From Bradyrhizobium symbiodeficiens (GTDB lineage Bacteria > Pseudomonadota > Alphaproteobacteria > Rhizobiales > Xanthobacteraceae): a stretch of 64,000 nt of DNA. This document shows, piece after piece, positions 17,969-26,604 of the stretch. The translations under genes and the position numbers were made by a program. The notes beneath the pieces are model-generated. The model did not search any database. It saw only the letters and a program-made list of their open reading frames with translations, and was not told the origin of the DNA. Position 1 is the first letter of the stretch. Every line of letters begins with the position of its first letter. The stretch spans positions 4,962,501 through 5,026,500 of the forward strand of contig NZ_CP029427.2 of the NCBI RefSeq assembly GCF_002266465.3. Direction: 5' to 3'.

Positions 17969-18915
17969 CCGCGACAACCATGACGGACACCGGCTGGAGC
18001 AGGTATCGCGGGCTGGTCGCCCTCGCAGTCGGTTACCAGTGGTTCTATAACGGAGCCAACTTCCTGGCTTTCAAGGTCGCCGGGAACGTCCTGCATCCGC
18101 TGATGGTGGCAACGCTGCGCTTTTCGATTGCGGCGCTGCTTCTGCTCCCATTCGCGTTGGTCCGTTGGCAAAGATCGCCGCCCTCGGCGCGCGAGTTGGG
18201 CGGCGCCGCGCTCATCGGCGTCATCATGCTCGTCGCCAGTCAGGCGCTGGCGATCTGGGGGACGCACTTTCTGCCAGCCGGAGTGGCCGCGGTGTTTGGG
18301 TCCGCGGCACCGCTCTTCCTGGCGCTGTTCGCCTGGGGCCTGTTCCATCAGCCGCTGACGCGCCGTCAGGTCGCCGGCGTCGCCATTGGTTTCCTCGGCC
18401 TTGTGCTGATGGGCTGGACGTCCGCCACCGGAGCCGAGTTCCGACCGCTCGGCGCGGTGCTCACGCTCACAGCGGCCGCGGCCTGGGCGGCAGGGTCCTT
18501 ACTCGCGCCGCGGCTGACGCTGCCGCGCGATCCCGTGATCGGCCTCACGACGCAGCTGGCGGCCGCCGGCCTGGTGCTCGGAGCGATCGTCACGGTATCG
18601 GGGATAACCATCAGGACTGACCTATCGCGCATGCCCCCGGCAGCTTGGGGTGCGCTGGCTTTCCTGGTCGTGGCAAGCACGCTGGTCGGGTATGCCGTCT
18701 TCCTGACGCTCAACGCCAAGGTCTCACCGACGCTCGCCAACACTTTCAATTACGCCGCGCCAGTCATCGCCCTGTGTCTCTCCGCGCTGCTGTTGCACGA
18801 GCCCCTCACGGTCGAGAAGCTTTTGGCAGGCGGGATCGCATTGGGGGGCGTCGCCTTGATGATCGATCGCAAGGCGCCCGGCGCGCGCCAACCCGGCCGT
18901 CCAGCAAACACATGA
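17965..18915 (+). CDS. EamA/DMT-family transporter
   Basis: A 316-residue inner membrane protein with about ten hydrophobic segments arranged as two EamA repeats. The first repeat includes GYQWFYNGANFLAFKVAG and the GTHFLPAGVAAVFGSAAPLF hinge; the second includes TLVGYAVFLTLNAKVSPTLA and the APVIALCLSALLLHEPLTV ending. DMT exporters of this sort efflux amino acids, metabolites or drugs. The start at 17965 overlaps the stop of the upstream hydrolase remnant; ATG 17980 is an alternative. Its stop overlaps the ATG of the 68-residue reading frame downstream. Likely under control of the divergent LysR. Confidence 0.85.
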   Translation: MTATTMTDTGWSRYRGLVALAVGYQWFYNGANFLAFKVAGNVLHPLMVATLRFSIAALLLLPFALVRWQRSPPSARELGGAALIGVIMLVASQALAIWGTHFLPAGVAAVFGSAAPLFLALFAWGLFHQPLTRRQVAGVAIGFLGLVLMGWTSATGAEFRPLGAVLTLTAAAAWAAGSLLAPRLTLPRDPVIGLTTQLAAAGLVLGAIVTVSGITIRTDLSRMPPAAWGALAFLVVASTLVGYAVFLTLNAKVSPTLANTFNYAAPVIALCLSALLLHEPLTVEKLLAGGIALGGVALMIDRKAPGARQPGRPANT

Positions 18916-19118
18916 AGGACGGCCTAATCACACCGGCGCCGATCGCCTTGCTCGAGCGCGAACTGGACGATCTGCGAGCATGTGACGCGGACGCGTTCAC
19001 CCAAGGCCGATACGGTCCGGGACTGGTCGCAGGCGCGCCGCTCGCCGATGTCCGGGCATTCCCCAGCACCCAAACAGCGTCAGCGCTCGGTGAGCGCTTC
19101 ACGTTCCGGAACGTCTGA
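18912..19118 (+). CDS. Small hypothetical protein, 68 residues
   Basis: The frame starts at an ATG sharing the ATGA overlap with the exporter stop, and ends 21 bases before the epoxide-hydrolase-like gene. The product (MKDGLITPAPIALLERELDD at the start) resembles no family I know. The coupled start argues for translation; the position in an operon that already contains a gene remnant makes another decayed piece possible. Confidence 0.35.
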   Translation: MKDGLITPAPIALLERELDDLRACDADAFTQGRYGPGLVAGAPLADVRAFPSTQTASALGERFTFRNV

Positions 19119-19139
19119 ACTCAACCGAAGTATTCGACC

Positions 19140-20186
19140 ATGACAGATCCACTGCAACCGATCAGTTCTGGGGCCGGACCAACGCTCCACCAACGCACTT
19201 TCAGTTCGCCTCGTCAGACCACGCACTACATCGAGTGCGGGCAAGCCGACGCACCGTTGATGATCTTCCTCCATGGCTGGCCGAGCATCAGTTTGATGTG
19301 GCGCGCTCAGATGGACGCGTTCGCCGCCGATGGTTGGCACTGCGTCGCTCCTGATCTGCGCGGCTTCGGCAGTTCTTCCGCGCCCGCGGCCAACGAGGCC
19401 TACACCATCGAGGAAGTCGTGGCGGACATGGCGGAACTCCATGACCACCTTGGCGGCCGGCCTGCGATCTGGGTCGGTCACGACTGGGGCTGTGTTGTGG
19501 TCGGTGAATTGGTCGCGCATCAGCCCAAGCGCAGCCGTGGTGTCGTGCTGACCTCGCTCGCGTATCAACCCGCCGGGCACGCCCTGCACACAGTCGTCCC
19601 GCTGGTCGACCGAACGATCTATCCGGCTGACCAATATCCGGATGGCCAATGGGACTACTACCGCTACTACACGACGCACTTCGAGGCCGCAGTTGCCGAC
19701 CTCGATGCTGACCTGGCAGCATCGTTGGCGTCGATCTTTCGGCCAGGCAGCGCCGCCGGCATCAACAAGGTTTCGCCGAATGCGATGGTCACACGCAACG
19801 GAGGGCGCTTTGGCGCCGCGCACCGTGCCCCGCCGACTGAGCCTGATCCGGCTCTCTGGCCGCCAGCCGACTTCGACGTGCTGGTGCAGGCATTCAAGAC
19901 TCACGGCTTCCGTCCATCCTGCGCGTGGTACCTGAACGACGACGCCAACATCGCCTACGCGCGCAAGGCGCCCAACGGCGGCCGCATCGCGCAGCCGGTG
20001 CTGTTCGTCAACGGCGACTTTGATCAGATCTGCACCATCATTGGAAATCGCCAAGGCGATCCGATGAGCGCGGCCTGCCCGGACCTTACCGTGACGAGTA
20101 TACCCGCCGGGCATTGGCTGCCGCTGGAACGCAAGGCAGAACACATCGAGGCGATCCGCACCTGGCTCCGGAACAAAAAGCTCTGA
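19140..20186 (+). CDS. Alpha/beta hydrolase, epoxide hydrolase-like
   Basis: A 348-residue enzyme with the oxyanion-hole motif FLHGWPSISLMW and the nucleophile elbow WVGHDWGCVV (Asp nucleophile), the pairing of epoxide hydrolases and haloacid/fluoroacetate dehalogenases. The C-terminal PAGHWLPLERKAEH gives the catalytic histidine. The cap region has a Tyr-rich stretch (WDYYRYYTTHFE) suited to the epoxide-polarising tyrosines. It ends the rightward group that begins at the LysR-divergent promoter. The natural substrate is unknown. Confidence 0.82.
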   Translation: MTDPLQPISSGAGPTLHQRTFSSPRQTTHYIECGQADAPLMIFLHGWPSISLMWRAQMDAFAADGWHCVAPDLRGFGSSSAPAANEAYTIEEVVADMAELHDHLGGRPAIWVGHDWGCVVVGELVAHQPKRSRGVVLTSLAYQPAGHALHTVVPLVDRTIYPADQYPDGQWDYYRYYTTHFEAAVADLDADLAASLASIFRPGSAAGINKVSPNAMVTRNGGRFGAAHRAPPTEPDPALWPPADFDVLVQAFKTHGFRPSCAWYLNDDANIAYARKAPNGGRIAQPVLFVNGDFDQICTIIGNRQGDPMSAACPDLTVTSIPAGHWLPLERKAEHIEAIRTWLRNKKL

Positions 20187-21094
20187 TGGCACCACGAGAG
20201 AAGTGGAATCCTTCCTGCGGGGCGGTCGCCCACGCTGGATCAGCCGCTCTCCTCGCTGTTTTGAGGTCGACCAACCGTATCCCCGTGAGCCAATTATAGT
20301 ATGGTCCTGACACAAGACCTTGCACTGCCGGCGGGCAAAACACGCGACCAGTGGGTCAACGCGCGGCAGCGAAAACATTCCACTTTACCGAAATTCGGAA
20401 ATGACGTATGTGTCGCCTCAACCCGGCCCAAGGAAGAGGGGCGTATCGCGATCGTCACGAACGCGGGCCGGGCGGCGGTGGACGCTGATGGCATCGGCGC
20501 GAAGGGTTTTGCAGGGCGGGCAACCGTGAGCAAGGCGCCTCGCGCACACGACCGGTGTGATCGGCGTACGGCAAAATCGTGTGGTCCTGGCGCCCGGGGT
20601 CTGTGCGCCAAGTCTTGTGGTGATGTGTATTGCTCAACCGGGCAAGCGCATCAGTCATCCGCAAGGCGACGGGGGCAATAGTGCAACGCTCCCCGGGGAG
20701 AGCGCGACATAAGCCGTAAAGCCACTGCGCAGGGAAGGCCGGGCTGTCCTGGCTACACCTGTATGCCGCTGTGCAGCTTTTTGTTACGCAGAATTCGCAC
20801 AGTGGACCGCGGGTGCCAGCAGGCGCCCGGCCTTCCCTGCGCCCTCTTTCATTCGAGGGTGAAGCGATCAACAAAGCTCGGGCGAAATGCGCCGCGAGGA
20901 TGCGATCCCATGTCAGTCATTCGACAAAGCTCTCGTGCCCCGGACGCTGCGCAGCCTCTCTTCGACGGTGCGCTGCAAAGCCGGGGCCCATGCATCAGCG
21001 AGTGCGCGGCTTCCCGGGTCCCGGCTCTGCGCAGCAGCGTAAGAACGTTGCGGCGCGTCCGGGACACGGAGGGAGCGAGCGCGTCAGAAGCGCC
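20187..21094. other. 908-base intergenic region, largely a structured repeat
   Basis: No supported gene is present. Open frames here (for example 20301-20681) have repeat-like composition and no family resemblance. From about 20430 to 20880 the sequence matches, as I remember it, an intergenic element found many times in Bradyrhizobium genomes. The flanks 20187-20430 and 20880-21094 show nothing further that I can name. Confidence 0.5.
20430..20880. repeat. Long structured intergenic repeat with 18-bp inverted arms
   Basis: Arms 20727-20744 and 20825-20842 are perfect 18-base reverse complements with an 80-base spacer. The spacer contains further pairable segments (CGCTGTGC and GCACAGTG around 20768 and 20803). 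The upstream part carries a CTCCCCGGGGAG palindrome near 20690-20701. The overall look is of a dispersed element that could fold as a multi-branched RNA. Confidence 0.6.
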
Positions 21095-21331
21095 TCACAG
21101 ATACCGCGTCAGCTCGGCCTTGACCTGCCCGTAGACGGCGTCCTCGATCTGGCTGCGCGTGATCCCGATGTCGCGCAGGGCGCGGTCGTCGAGGTCGCTC
21201 AATGTCTTGACGGCCGAGCGGCGCTCGAGGCTGTTGAAGAGCGCATAGGCGCCCTGGGCGAGGATGCTGAAAAATCCGCCCGTCGAGGAAGGGCGTAAAT
21301 TCCGCCCGGCAGTTTGTGAGATCGTGGTCAT
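21095..21331 (-). CDS. DUF1127 domain protein
   Basis: A 78-residue protein whose C-terminal half is the DUF1127 signature (TLSDLDDRALRDIGITRSQI), an Arg-rich short domain abundant in alphaproteobacteria. Small DUF1127 proteins in Agrobacterium have been linked to phosphate and carbon metabolism and RNA turnover. It is divergent from the MocR-type regulator, and the shared region has several short inverted repeats, so regulation by that protein is plausible. Residues 1-35 are specific to this protein. Confidence 0.85.
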   Translation of the reverse strand: MTTISQTAGRNLRPSSTGGFFSILAQGAYALFNSLERRSAVKTLSDLDDRALRDIGITRSQIEDAVYGQVKAELTRYL

Positions 21332-21466
21332 GTTTCTTCTCCGGCCTGGTGGTCCGCGCGGCGAAGCGAATGCCGTTGGCGCAGACGCGTAAGCGCTTGC
21401 ACCTCATTTGCCGTCGGATTGCTCTCGCTCTCCTCGGCTCAATCGCGGACCTTGATGGAACTTAAA

Positions 21467-21515
21467 TGCTCCAGTACACTACTCGGAGCAAGTGAAACAT
21501 TGCTCTCGGTGCAAT
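21467..21515. promoter_or_regulatory. Cluster of short inverted repeats upstream of the MocR-type gene
   Basis: Three overlapping pairs occur just before the ATG at 21517: TGCTCC/GGAGCA (21467-21472, 21485-21490), GAGCAA/TTGCTC (21486-21491, 21500-21505) and ATTGC/GCAAT (21499-21503, 21511-21515). Placement over the likely promoter and start suits an autoregulatory operator, probably also serving the divergent DUF1127 gene. Confidence 0.45.
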
Positions 21516-21516
21516 A

Positions 21517-22860
21517 ATGTCCAAGTTCGAGTACGTGAAGCTTGCCGATGCCATTGCCTCGGATATCTCTAATGGCACGTTAAGACCTGGCGATCGGCTG
21601 CCGCCGCAGCGCAATTTTGCCTATGACCGCGGCATCGCGGTCTCGACCGCGAGCCGGGTTTATACGGAATTGCTCCGCCGCGGGCTCGTCGTCGGCGAGG
21701 TCGGCCGCGGCACCTTCATCTCCGGCGACATCAGGCGCGAGGTCGAAGCATTGAGCGAGCCGCGCGATGCGCGGATCGATTTCGAGGTCAATTATCCGCT
21801 ATTGCCGCAGCAATGGGCGATGATCGCCAAGAGCCTCGCGGGGCTGGAGCGCGTCGACGCGCTGGAATCCGCGCTGCGCGTTTCGACCAGCACCGGCACC
21901 AAGAGCGCGCGCAACGCGGCTGCCGCCTATCTCGCGCGCAAGGATTTCGTGCCGCAGGCCGAGCAGATCGTCTTCACCGCCAACGGCAAGCAATCGCTCG
22001 CCGCCGCGCTCGCGGCACTCGTCCCCACCGGCGGCCGTTGCGGCGTCGAGGCGCTGACCTACCCTTACGTCAAGAGCATCGCGGCGCGGCTCGGCATCAC
22101 GCTCGTCCCGATTCCCATGGACGAATTCGGCGCACGTCCCGATGCGATCCAGAAAGCGCATCGCGAGGCGCATCTGTCGGCGCTGTATCTGCAGCCCATC
22201 ATCCAGAACCCGCTCGGCGTCACCATGAACGCGACGCGGCGCGCCGACATCATGCGGGTCGCCGAGAAGCTCGACCTCACCATCATCGAAGACGCCGTCT
22301 ACGGCTTCCTCGCCGACGACACGCCGCTGGCTGCGCTCGGGCCGGACCGCTGCATCGTGATCGACAGCCTGTCCAAGAAGGTCGCGCCGGGCCTCGCGCT
22401 CGGCATCCTCGTGGCGCCGCCTCGCTTGCGCGAGAGCGTGATGAGCGCGGTCCGCACCGGCGGCTGGATCGCCTCGGGCCACGCGCTCGCCTCCGGACAA
22501 CGGCTGATGGCCGACGGCACCGTCGCCGAGCTGACGCGGCTGAAACGCATCGACGCCTCGCGGCGGCAGCAGACCGCGGCAAGGCTGCTCGCCGGCTACC
22601 AGATCGCCGCCGACACCCGCTCGTATCATCTCTGGCTGACCCTGCCGCCACACTGGCGCTCGCAAACCTTCGTCGCCGCCGCCGCGCGGCGCGGCATCGC
22701 GCTGACGCCGTCCTCCACCTTCGCGATCGCCCACGGCCATGCACCGAACGCGGTGCGCCTCGCCCTCGCCCCGCCCACCTTCGAGCAGCTCGACTCGGGC
22801 CTGCGCACGATCGTCTCGCTGCTCGGCACCAAGGAAGAGGATTTCGACTCGACCGAGTAG
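21517..22860 (+). CDS. MocR-type (GntR/aminotransferase) transcriptional regulator
   Basis: A 447-residue protein with a GntR winged helix at residues 1-70 (LADAIASDISNGTLRPGDRL, then VSTASRVYTELLRRGLVVGE) joined to a fold-type I aminotransferase-like domain. IDSLSKKVAPGLALG carries the PLP lysine and YLQPIIQNPLGVTMN the cofactor-contact Asn. MocR proteins use PLP adducts as effectors and usually control a neighbouring gene. The nearest candidates are DUF1127 (divergent) and the gene itself. No PLP-metabolism gene is adjacent. Confidence 0.88.
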   Translation: MSKFEYVKLADAIASDISNGTLRPGDRLPPQRNFAYDRGIAVSTASRVYTELLRRGLVVGEVGRGTFISGDIRREVEALSEPRDARIDFEVNYPLLPQQWAMIAKSLAGLERVDALESALRVSTSTGTKSARNAAAAYLARKDFVPQAEQIVFTANGKQSLAAALAALVPTGGRCGVEALTYPYVKSIAARLGITLVPIPMDEFGARPDAIQKAHREAHLSALYLQPIIQNPLGVTMNATRRADIMRVAEKLDLTIIEDAVYGFLADDTPLAALGPDRCIVIDSLSKKVAPGLALGILVAPPRLRESVMSAVRTGGWIASGHALASGQRLMADGTVAELTRLKRIDASRRQQTAARLLAGYQIAADTRSYHLWLTLPPHWRSQTFVAAAARRGIALTPSSTFAIAHGHAPNAVRLALAPPTFEQLDSGLRTIVSLLGTKEEDFDSTE

Positions 22861-22881
22861 CGATTGGCCGTAGCGATCGGT

Positions 22882-23469
22882 CTAGGGCAGCAACGCCTTC
22901 GGCACCTGATCAAAGCTGTAGCTCTGCGGTTGGTTGCGCCGGACGAAGCCGCCGACCTGCCAGGCGAACAATGCGGCAAAGCCGATGATGAACAGCGCGC
23001 CGGCGAACTCGCCGATGACAAGCGCCCGGATCAAGAGGCCCGCCATCGCCACCGTCAGCACCGCCAGCGATGCCAGCACCGCCGCATAGGCTGTGCGGCC
23101 GAGCCCGGCGGTCAGCGTTGCGTGGCTACCCGCTTTCGCCATCCGTGCGTGCAGCGCGACGATGAACGCGCGAAAACCGTTGTCCTGCGGCGCCATCAGC
23201 GCTGCGGTCTGCCAGCTCGTCGACAGGATCGCGATGCGGCGGCCGCTGGCGTGTGTGACATCGGCGCGAAAGCGGTGCTGCTGCATCGACACCGGGCGGA
23301 ACGACAGCCGGATCGCGCTGATCTCGTCGTAAGGCCACAGGCCGGATCGGCCGCCGATGTGCCAGGACAGCCCCTGCTCGGTCAGCTCGAAGCGATGTGC
23401 CGAGCCGATCAGCGACGCCCTGTAGGCGTAGCTCGTGACCGACCCGGTCTCAGCTTCCGAACCCTGCAT
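22882..23469 (-). CDS. Membrane protein of unknown function
   Basis: A 195-residue protein. The N-terminal half is soluble (FELTEQGLSWHIGGRSGLWP and IAILSTSWQTAALMAPQDNG) and looks like a PH-like or DUF cytoplasmic domain. The C-terminal half has two clear membrane segments (AYAAVLASLAVLTVAMAGLL and LFIIGFAALFAWQVGGF). The start at 23469 (MQGSEAETG) is chosen because upstream codons are low-complexity and Arg-rich. It is convergent with the MocR gene, 21 bases apart. Confidence 0.6.
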   Translation of the reverse strand: MQGSEAETGSVTSYAYRASLIGSAHRFELTEQGLSWHIGGRSGLWPYDEISAIRLSFRPVSMQQHRFRADVTHASGRRIAILSTSWQTAALMAPQDNGFRAFIVALHARMAKAGSHATLTAGLGRTAYAAVLASLAVLTVAMAGLLIRALVIGEFAGALFIIGFAALFAWQVGGFVRRNQPQSYSFDQVPKALLP

Positions 23470-23546
23470 CCCGACAATCGACCCCGTCCGCCATCCCGCC
23501 TGCGATCCGCTTGCGCGATCGCCCTCGCCCATCCTACAAGCGGGCC

Positions 23547-23981
23547 ATGGCTGAGACGACCTTTTTTCCGCGCCGCCTGATTCTCGGCGCCGCAATGATA
23601 TCAGGCGTGCTGCTCGCGCTTGCGGTGCACATGCTGGGCGCGCGCTATGGGCTCGACCTCGGCGGTCTCTGGCGCTCCGACACGGCCGAGTTCATCCCCG
23701 CGGGCGCTGCGATCGCGTGGTGGCTGATCGCGACGGTCGGCTTCTCCGGCGGCTATTTCACGGCGACGCTGATGCAGAGCGCGGTCTCCGGCCAGATCCC
23801 GCAACGGATGCGGCAGTTCCTGATCGCGGTCGGCGTGCTGCTGCTTGCGGGTGCGGGCCAGGTGGCCTCGGCGCCGAGCCCGGTCCCGACCGTCTCGGGC
23901 GTGCTGGCCGGGCTCGCCGCGCTGTGCCTCGGCGCGGTCATGGCATTCTGCGGCGCCCATTTCGCCCTGCGCCGCGGGTAA
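23547..23981 (+). CDS. Small integral membrane protein, hypothetical
   Basis: A 144-residue protein with four predicted membrane helices: LILGAAMISGVLLALAVHML, an IAWWLIATVGFSGGYF stretch, FLIAVGVLLLAGAGQVASA and GVLAGLAALCLGAVMAFCGA. It resembles no family I recognise. It is divergent from the preceding membrane-protein gene, 77 bases apart, and convergent with the GGDEF-EAL gene. Confidence 0.6.
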   Translation: MAETTFFPRRLILGAAMISGVLLALAVHMLGARYGLDLGGLWRSDTAEFIPAGAAIAWWLIATVGFSGGYFTATLMQSAVSGQIPQRMRQFLIAVGVLLLAGAGQVASAPSPVPTVSGVLAGLAALCLGAVMAFCGAHFALRRG

Positions 23982-23987
23982 AAAACC

Positions 23988-26387
23988 TTAGGCTGAGGCC
24001 AGCAGCCGCGGGCGGTTCAACATCACTGCCACGTCGGAGGCGGGCCGCGGCTTGCTGAACAGATAGCCCTGCGCCTGGGTGCAGCCCTCGCGCCTGAGCA
24101 GCTCGAGCTGCGCGTCGTTCTCGACGCCTTCCGCGGTGGTGACGATGCCGAGGCTGCGGCCGAGACCGGTCACGGCGCGGATGATCGCCATGGAATCCTC
24201 GCGCGTCGCCAACTCCGACACGAAGGAGCGGTCGATCTTGATCTTGTCGAACGGGAAGCTGCGCAGATAGCTCAGCGACGAATAGCCGGTGCCGAAATCG
24301 TCCAGCGAGATGCGCACGCCCATGGCGCGCAGCTCATGCAGCGTGGCCAGCGTCGCCTCGCTGTTCTGCAGCAGCACGGATTCGGTGATCTCGAGCTCGA
24401 GACGGCGCGCGTCCAGTCCCGAGGCGGCGAGCGCTGCGATCACGGAGGCGATCAGGTTCGGATTCTTGAACTGCACCGGCGACAAATTGACGGCGAGATC
24501 GACATCGTCCGGCCAGGTGGCGGCATCCGTGCAGGCCGAGCGCAGCACGAATTCGCCGAGCTGGAGGATCAGTCCGGTCTCCTCGGCCAGCGGAATGAAA
24601 TCGATGGGTGCGATCAGGCCGCGCTGCGGATGGTTCCAGCGCAGCAGCGCCTCGAAGGCGACGACGCGGCCGCTGGCGACATCGCGGATCGGCTGATAAT
24701 AGGCCTCGAACTCGTCGCGCTGCAGCGCCGCGCGCAGGTCCATTTCCAGGAGGCGCCGCGCCTGCGCGCGCGCATCCATGCCGGTCTCGAAGAAGCGATA
24801 GGTGCCGCGGCCGTCCGCCTTGGCGCGGTAGAGCGCGAGGTCGGCGTTTTTCAACAGCTCGTCCGGATTGCTGCCGTCCTGCGGCGACAGTGAGATGCCG
24901 ATCGAGACGCCGATCACGATCTGATGGTCGTCGATCTCGTAGGGCGCCGAGATCGCCTCGACGAGCCGGCCGGCAAGCGATCTCGCAGCGGTCTCCTCGG
25001 AACGACCGATCTGGACCACGGCGAACTCGTCGCCACCCAGTCGGGCCACGGTGTCGTTCTCGCCGACGGCGGCCGTCAGCCTGCGGCCGACCTCCTTCAG
25101 CAGCGCATCGCCGATGGGATGGCCGAGCGAATCGTTGATGTCCTTGAAGTGATCGAGATCGAGACAAAGCACCGCGAGCTGATCGCCCGACCTGGTCCGG
25201 CGCAGTCCCTGCTCGAGCTGCTCGTGGAACAGCACGCGGTTCGGCAGGCTTGTCAGCGCGTCATGGCGCGCCATGTGCGAGATCTTGGCCTGCGCCTCCA
25301 GCCATTCGGTGATGTCCTCGAAGGTCGCGACCCAGCCGCCGCTCTGCATCGGCTGGTTGACCACCCGAATGGAACGGCCGAACCGGTTGACGACGTCCGT
25401 CGTGGTGCGGCCCTCGCGCGCGTCGGCGACGAGGCGGGCGAAGAATTCATCGGCGTCGCCCTGCCACTCGCCCTTGGCCTGCTCCTCCCTGAGCACGTCG
25501 ACCAGCAGGCGGCCGGTCAGCGCGACGTCGGTGCGACGAAGCATGGCTGCGTAGCGCTCGTTGAACAGCATGATCTTGCCGTCGGCATCGAACATGCAAA
25601 GACCCTGCGACATGTTCTCGAGCGCCGTATCCAGCACCATCTGCTGGGCGCCCAGTTCGCCCCTCGCGCGGCGGTCGAGCAGCGCGGCCACGAGCGCGAT
25701 CGCGATGATCGCAACCGCGGCGCTGGCGGTGAGGAAGGACAGCGAGGCCGGCGGAATCGAGAGGCCACCGATCGCGAGCGTCGGATCCGGCGTCAGCACC
25801 ACCGCGCCCATGGCGGTGAAATGATGCGCGACGATGGCGACCGTCAGCAGGACCATCGCCGTCAGTGCATGGAAGAGGTCGTCGCGCCGCACGGCCACGA
25901 GCAATGCAAGCGCCGCAAAGACGATACCCGACAGCACCGAGACGGCGACCGTGCTTCCGATCCAGTGCACCCGCGCCGGCATCTCCAGCGCCGCCATGCC
26001 GGTGTAATGCATCGCCGCGACACCGCCGCCGACGATGGCGCCGCCGAGGACGATCCACACCGCGCGCGAGGACGCCACGGCGATGCTCAGCCCCACGAAG
26101 GTCACGGAGATCGCAAAGATCAACGACAGGATCGTCACTGGAATGTTGTAGGCACCGGCGCCGCCCGGTCCGTAGGCGAGCATCGCGATGAAATGCGTCG
26201 CCCAGATGCCGCAGCCGCTGACGGCCGCGTCGAGGCCGAGCCAGGTCAGGCGTCCGACGCCCTGAGTCGCCCGCGCCCGGTGGAACAGGCTGATCGCGGC
26301 CGCGCTGGCAAGCAGACACACCGCGCCGGCGAGCACAACGAGCCGCCAATCGTGCTCGTCGGTGAGACAGTAGAGAACTTGATGCAT
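23988..26387 (-). CDS. MHYT-PAS-GGDEF-EAL cyclic-di-GMP signalling protein
   Basis: A 799-residue inner membrane sensor that can make and/or hydrolyse c-di-GMP. Residues 1-235 form seven helices with MHYT-type repeats (WATHFIAML, MHYTGMAAL, HHFTAMGAV), thought to bind metal or gas. A PAS domain follows (GLCMFDADGKIMLFNERYAA). The GGDEF site is intact (RLGGDEFAVV, about residue 452). The EAL domain is intact (AFEALLRWNHP about 577, DDFGTGYSSLSYL, ENDAQLELL). Both active sites look competent. The start at 26387 has GAGG upstream and gives the usual MHYT N-terminus. C-di-GMP output could affect the flagella encoded at the left of the window. Confidence 0.93.
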   Translation of the reverse strand: MHQVLYCLTDEHDWRLVVLAGAVCLLASAAAISLFHRARATQGVGRLTWLGLDAAVSGCGIWATHFIAMLAYGPGGAGAYNIPVTILSLIFAISVTFVGLSIAVASSRAVWIVLGGAIVGGGVAAMHYTGMAALEMPARVHWIGSTVAVSVLSGIVFAALALLVAVRRDDLFHALTAMVLLTVAIVAHHFTAMGAVVLTPDPTLAIGGLSIPPASLSFLTASAAVAIIAIALVAALLDRRARGELGAQQMVLDTALENMSQGLCMFDADGKIMLFNERYAAMLRRTDVALTGRLLVDVLREEQAKGEWQGDADEFFARLVADAREGRTTTDVVNRFGRSIRVVNQPMQSGGWVATFEDITEWLEAQAKISHMARHDALTSLPNRVLFHEQLEQGLRRTRSGDQLAVLCLDLDHFKDINDSLGHPIGDALLKEVGRRLTAAVGENDTVARLGGDEFAVVQIGRSEETAARSLAGRLVEAISAPYEIDDHQIVIGVSIGISLSPQDGSNPDELLKNADLALYRAKADGRGTYRFFETGMDARAQARRLLEMDLRAALQRDEFEAYYQPIRDVASGRVVAFEALLRWNHPQRGLIAPIDFIPLAEETGLILQLGEFVLRSACTDAATWPDDVDLAVNLSPVQFKNPNLIASVIAALAASGLDARRLELEITESVLLQNSEATLATLHELRAMGVRISLDDFGTGYSSLSYLRSFPFDKIKIDRSFVSELATREDSMAIIRAVTGLGRSLGIVTTAEGVENDAQLELLRREGCTQAQGYLFSKPRPASDVAVMLNRPRLLASA

Positions 26388-26555
26388 TGCGGGCCTCTGA
26401 TGGACCCGCACATGGCCTGACAATAATGGACAGGTGGTAACTGGCTACGCGCCAGCTTCGGCAATGGTGAACGGAAGCTGTGTCCATTCACTCGGATTGT
26501 TCATCCCGCCCGCGAACACCGGGACCGATCATGATGGACGGCTCCCGTGGTCAGG

Positions 26556-26587
26556 GAAGCGCCGCGCGGATGACCGCGCGGCGCTTC
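26556..26587. terminator. Perfect 14-bp stem, tetraloop hairpin
   Basis: Arms 26556-26569 and 26574-26587 pair exactly around an ATGA loop, 18 bases past the stop of the DUF892 gene. There is no T run, but the strength and position suggest a terminator. Confidence 0.65.
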
Positions 26588-26604
26588 GATCACGACACCT
26601 TACA

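Noticed and set aside
20301..20681. A 126-codon frame in the repeat-rich intergenic region
   Set aside because: It coincides with what I take to be a dispersed repeat; the translation (many Cys, Arg, Gly) looks like non-coding GC-rich sequence.
24924..26420. A 498-codon plus-strand frame over the MHYT-GGDEF-EAL gene
   Set aside because: It is antisense to a protein with intact catalytic motifs; the translation is His/Arg/Asp-rich low-complexity sequence.
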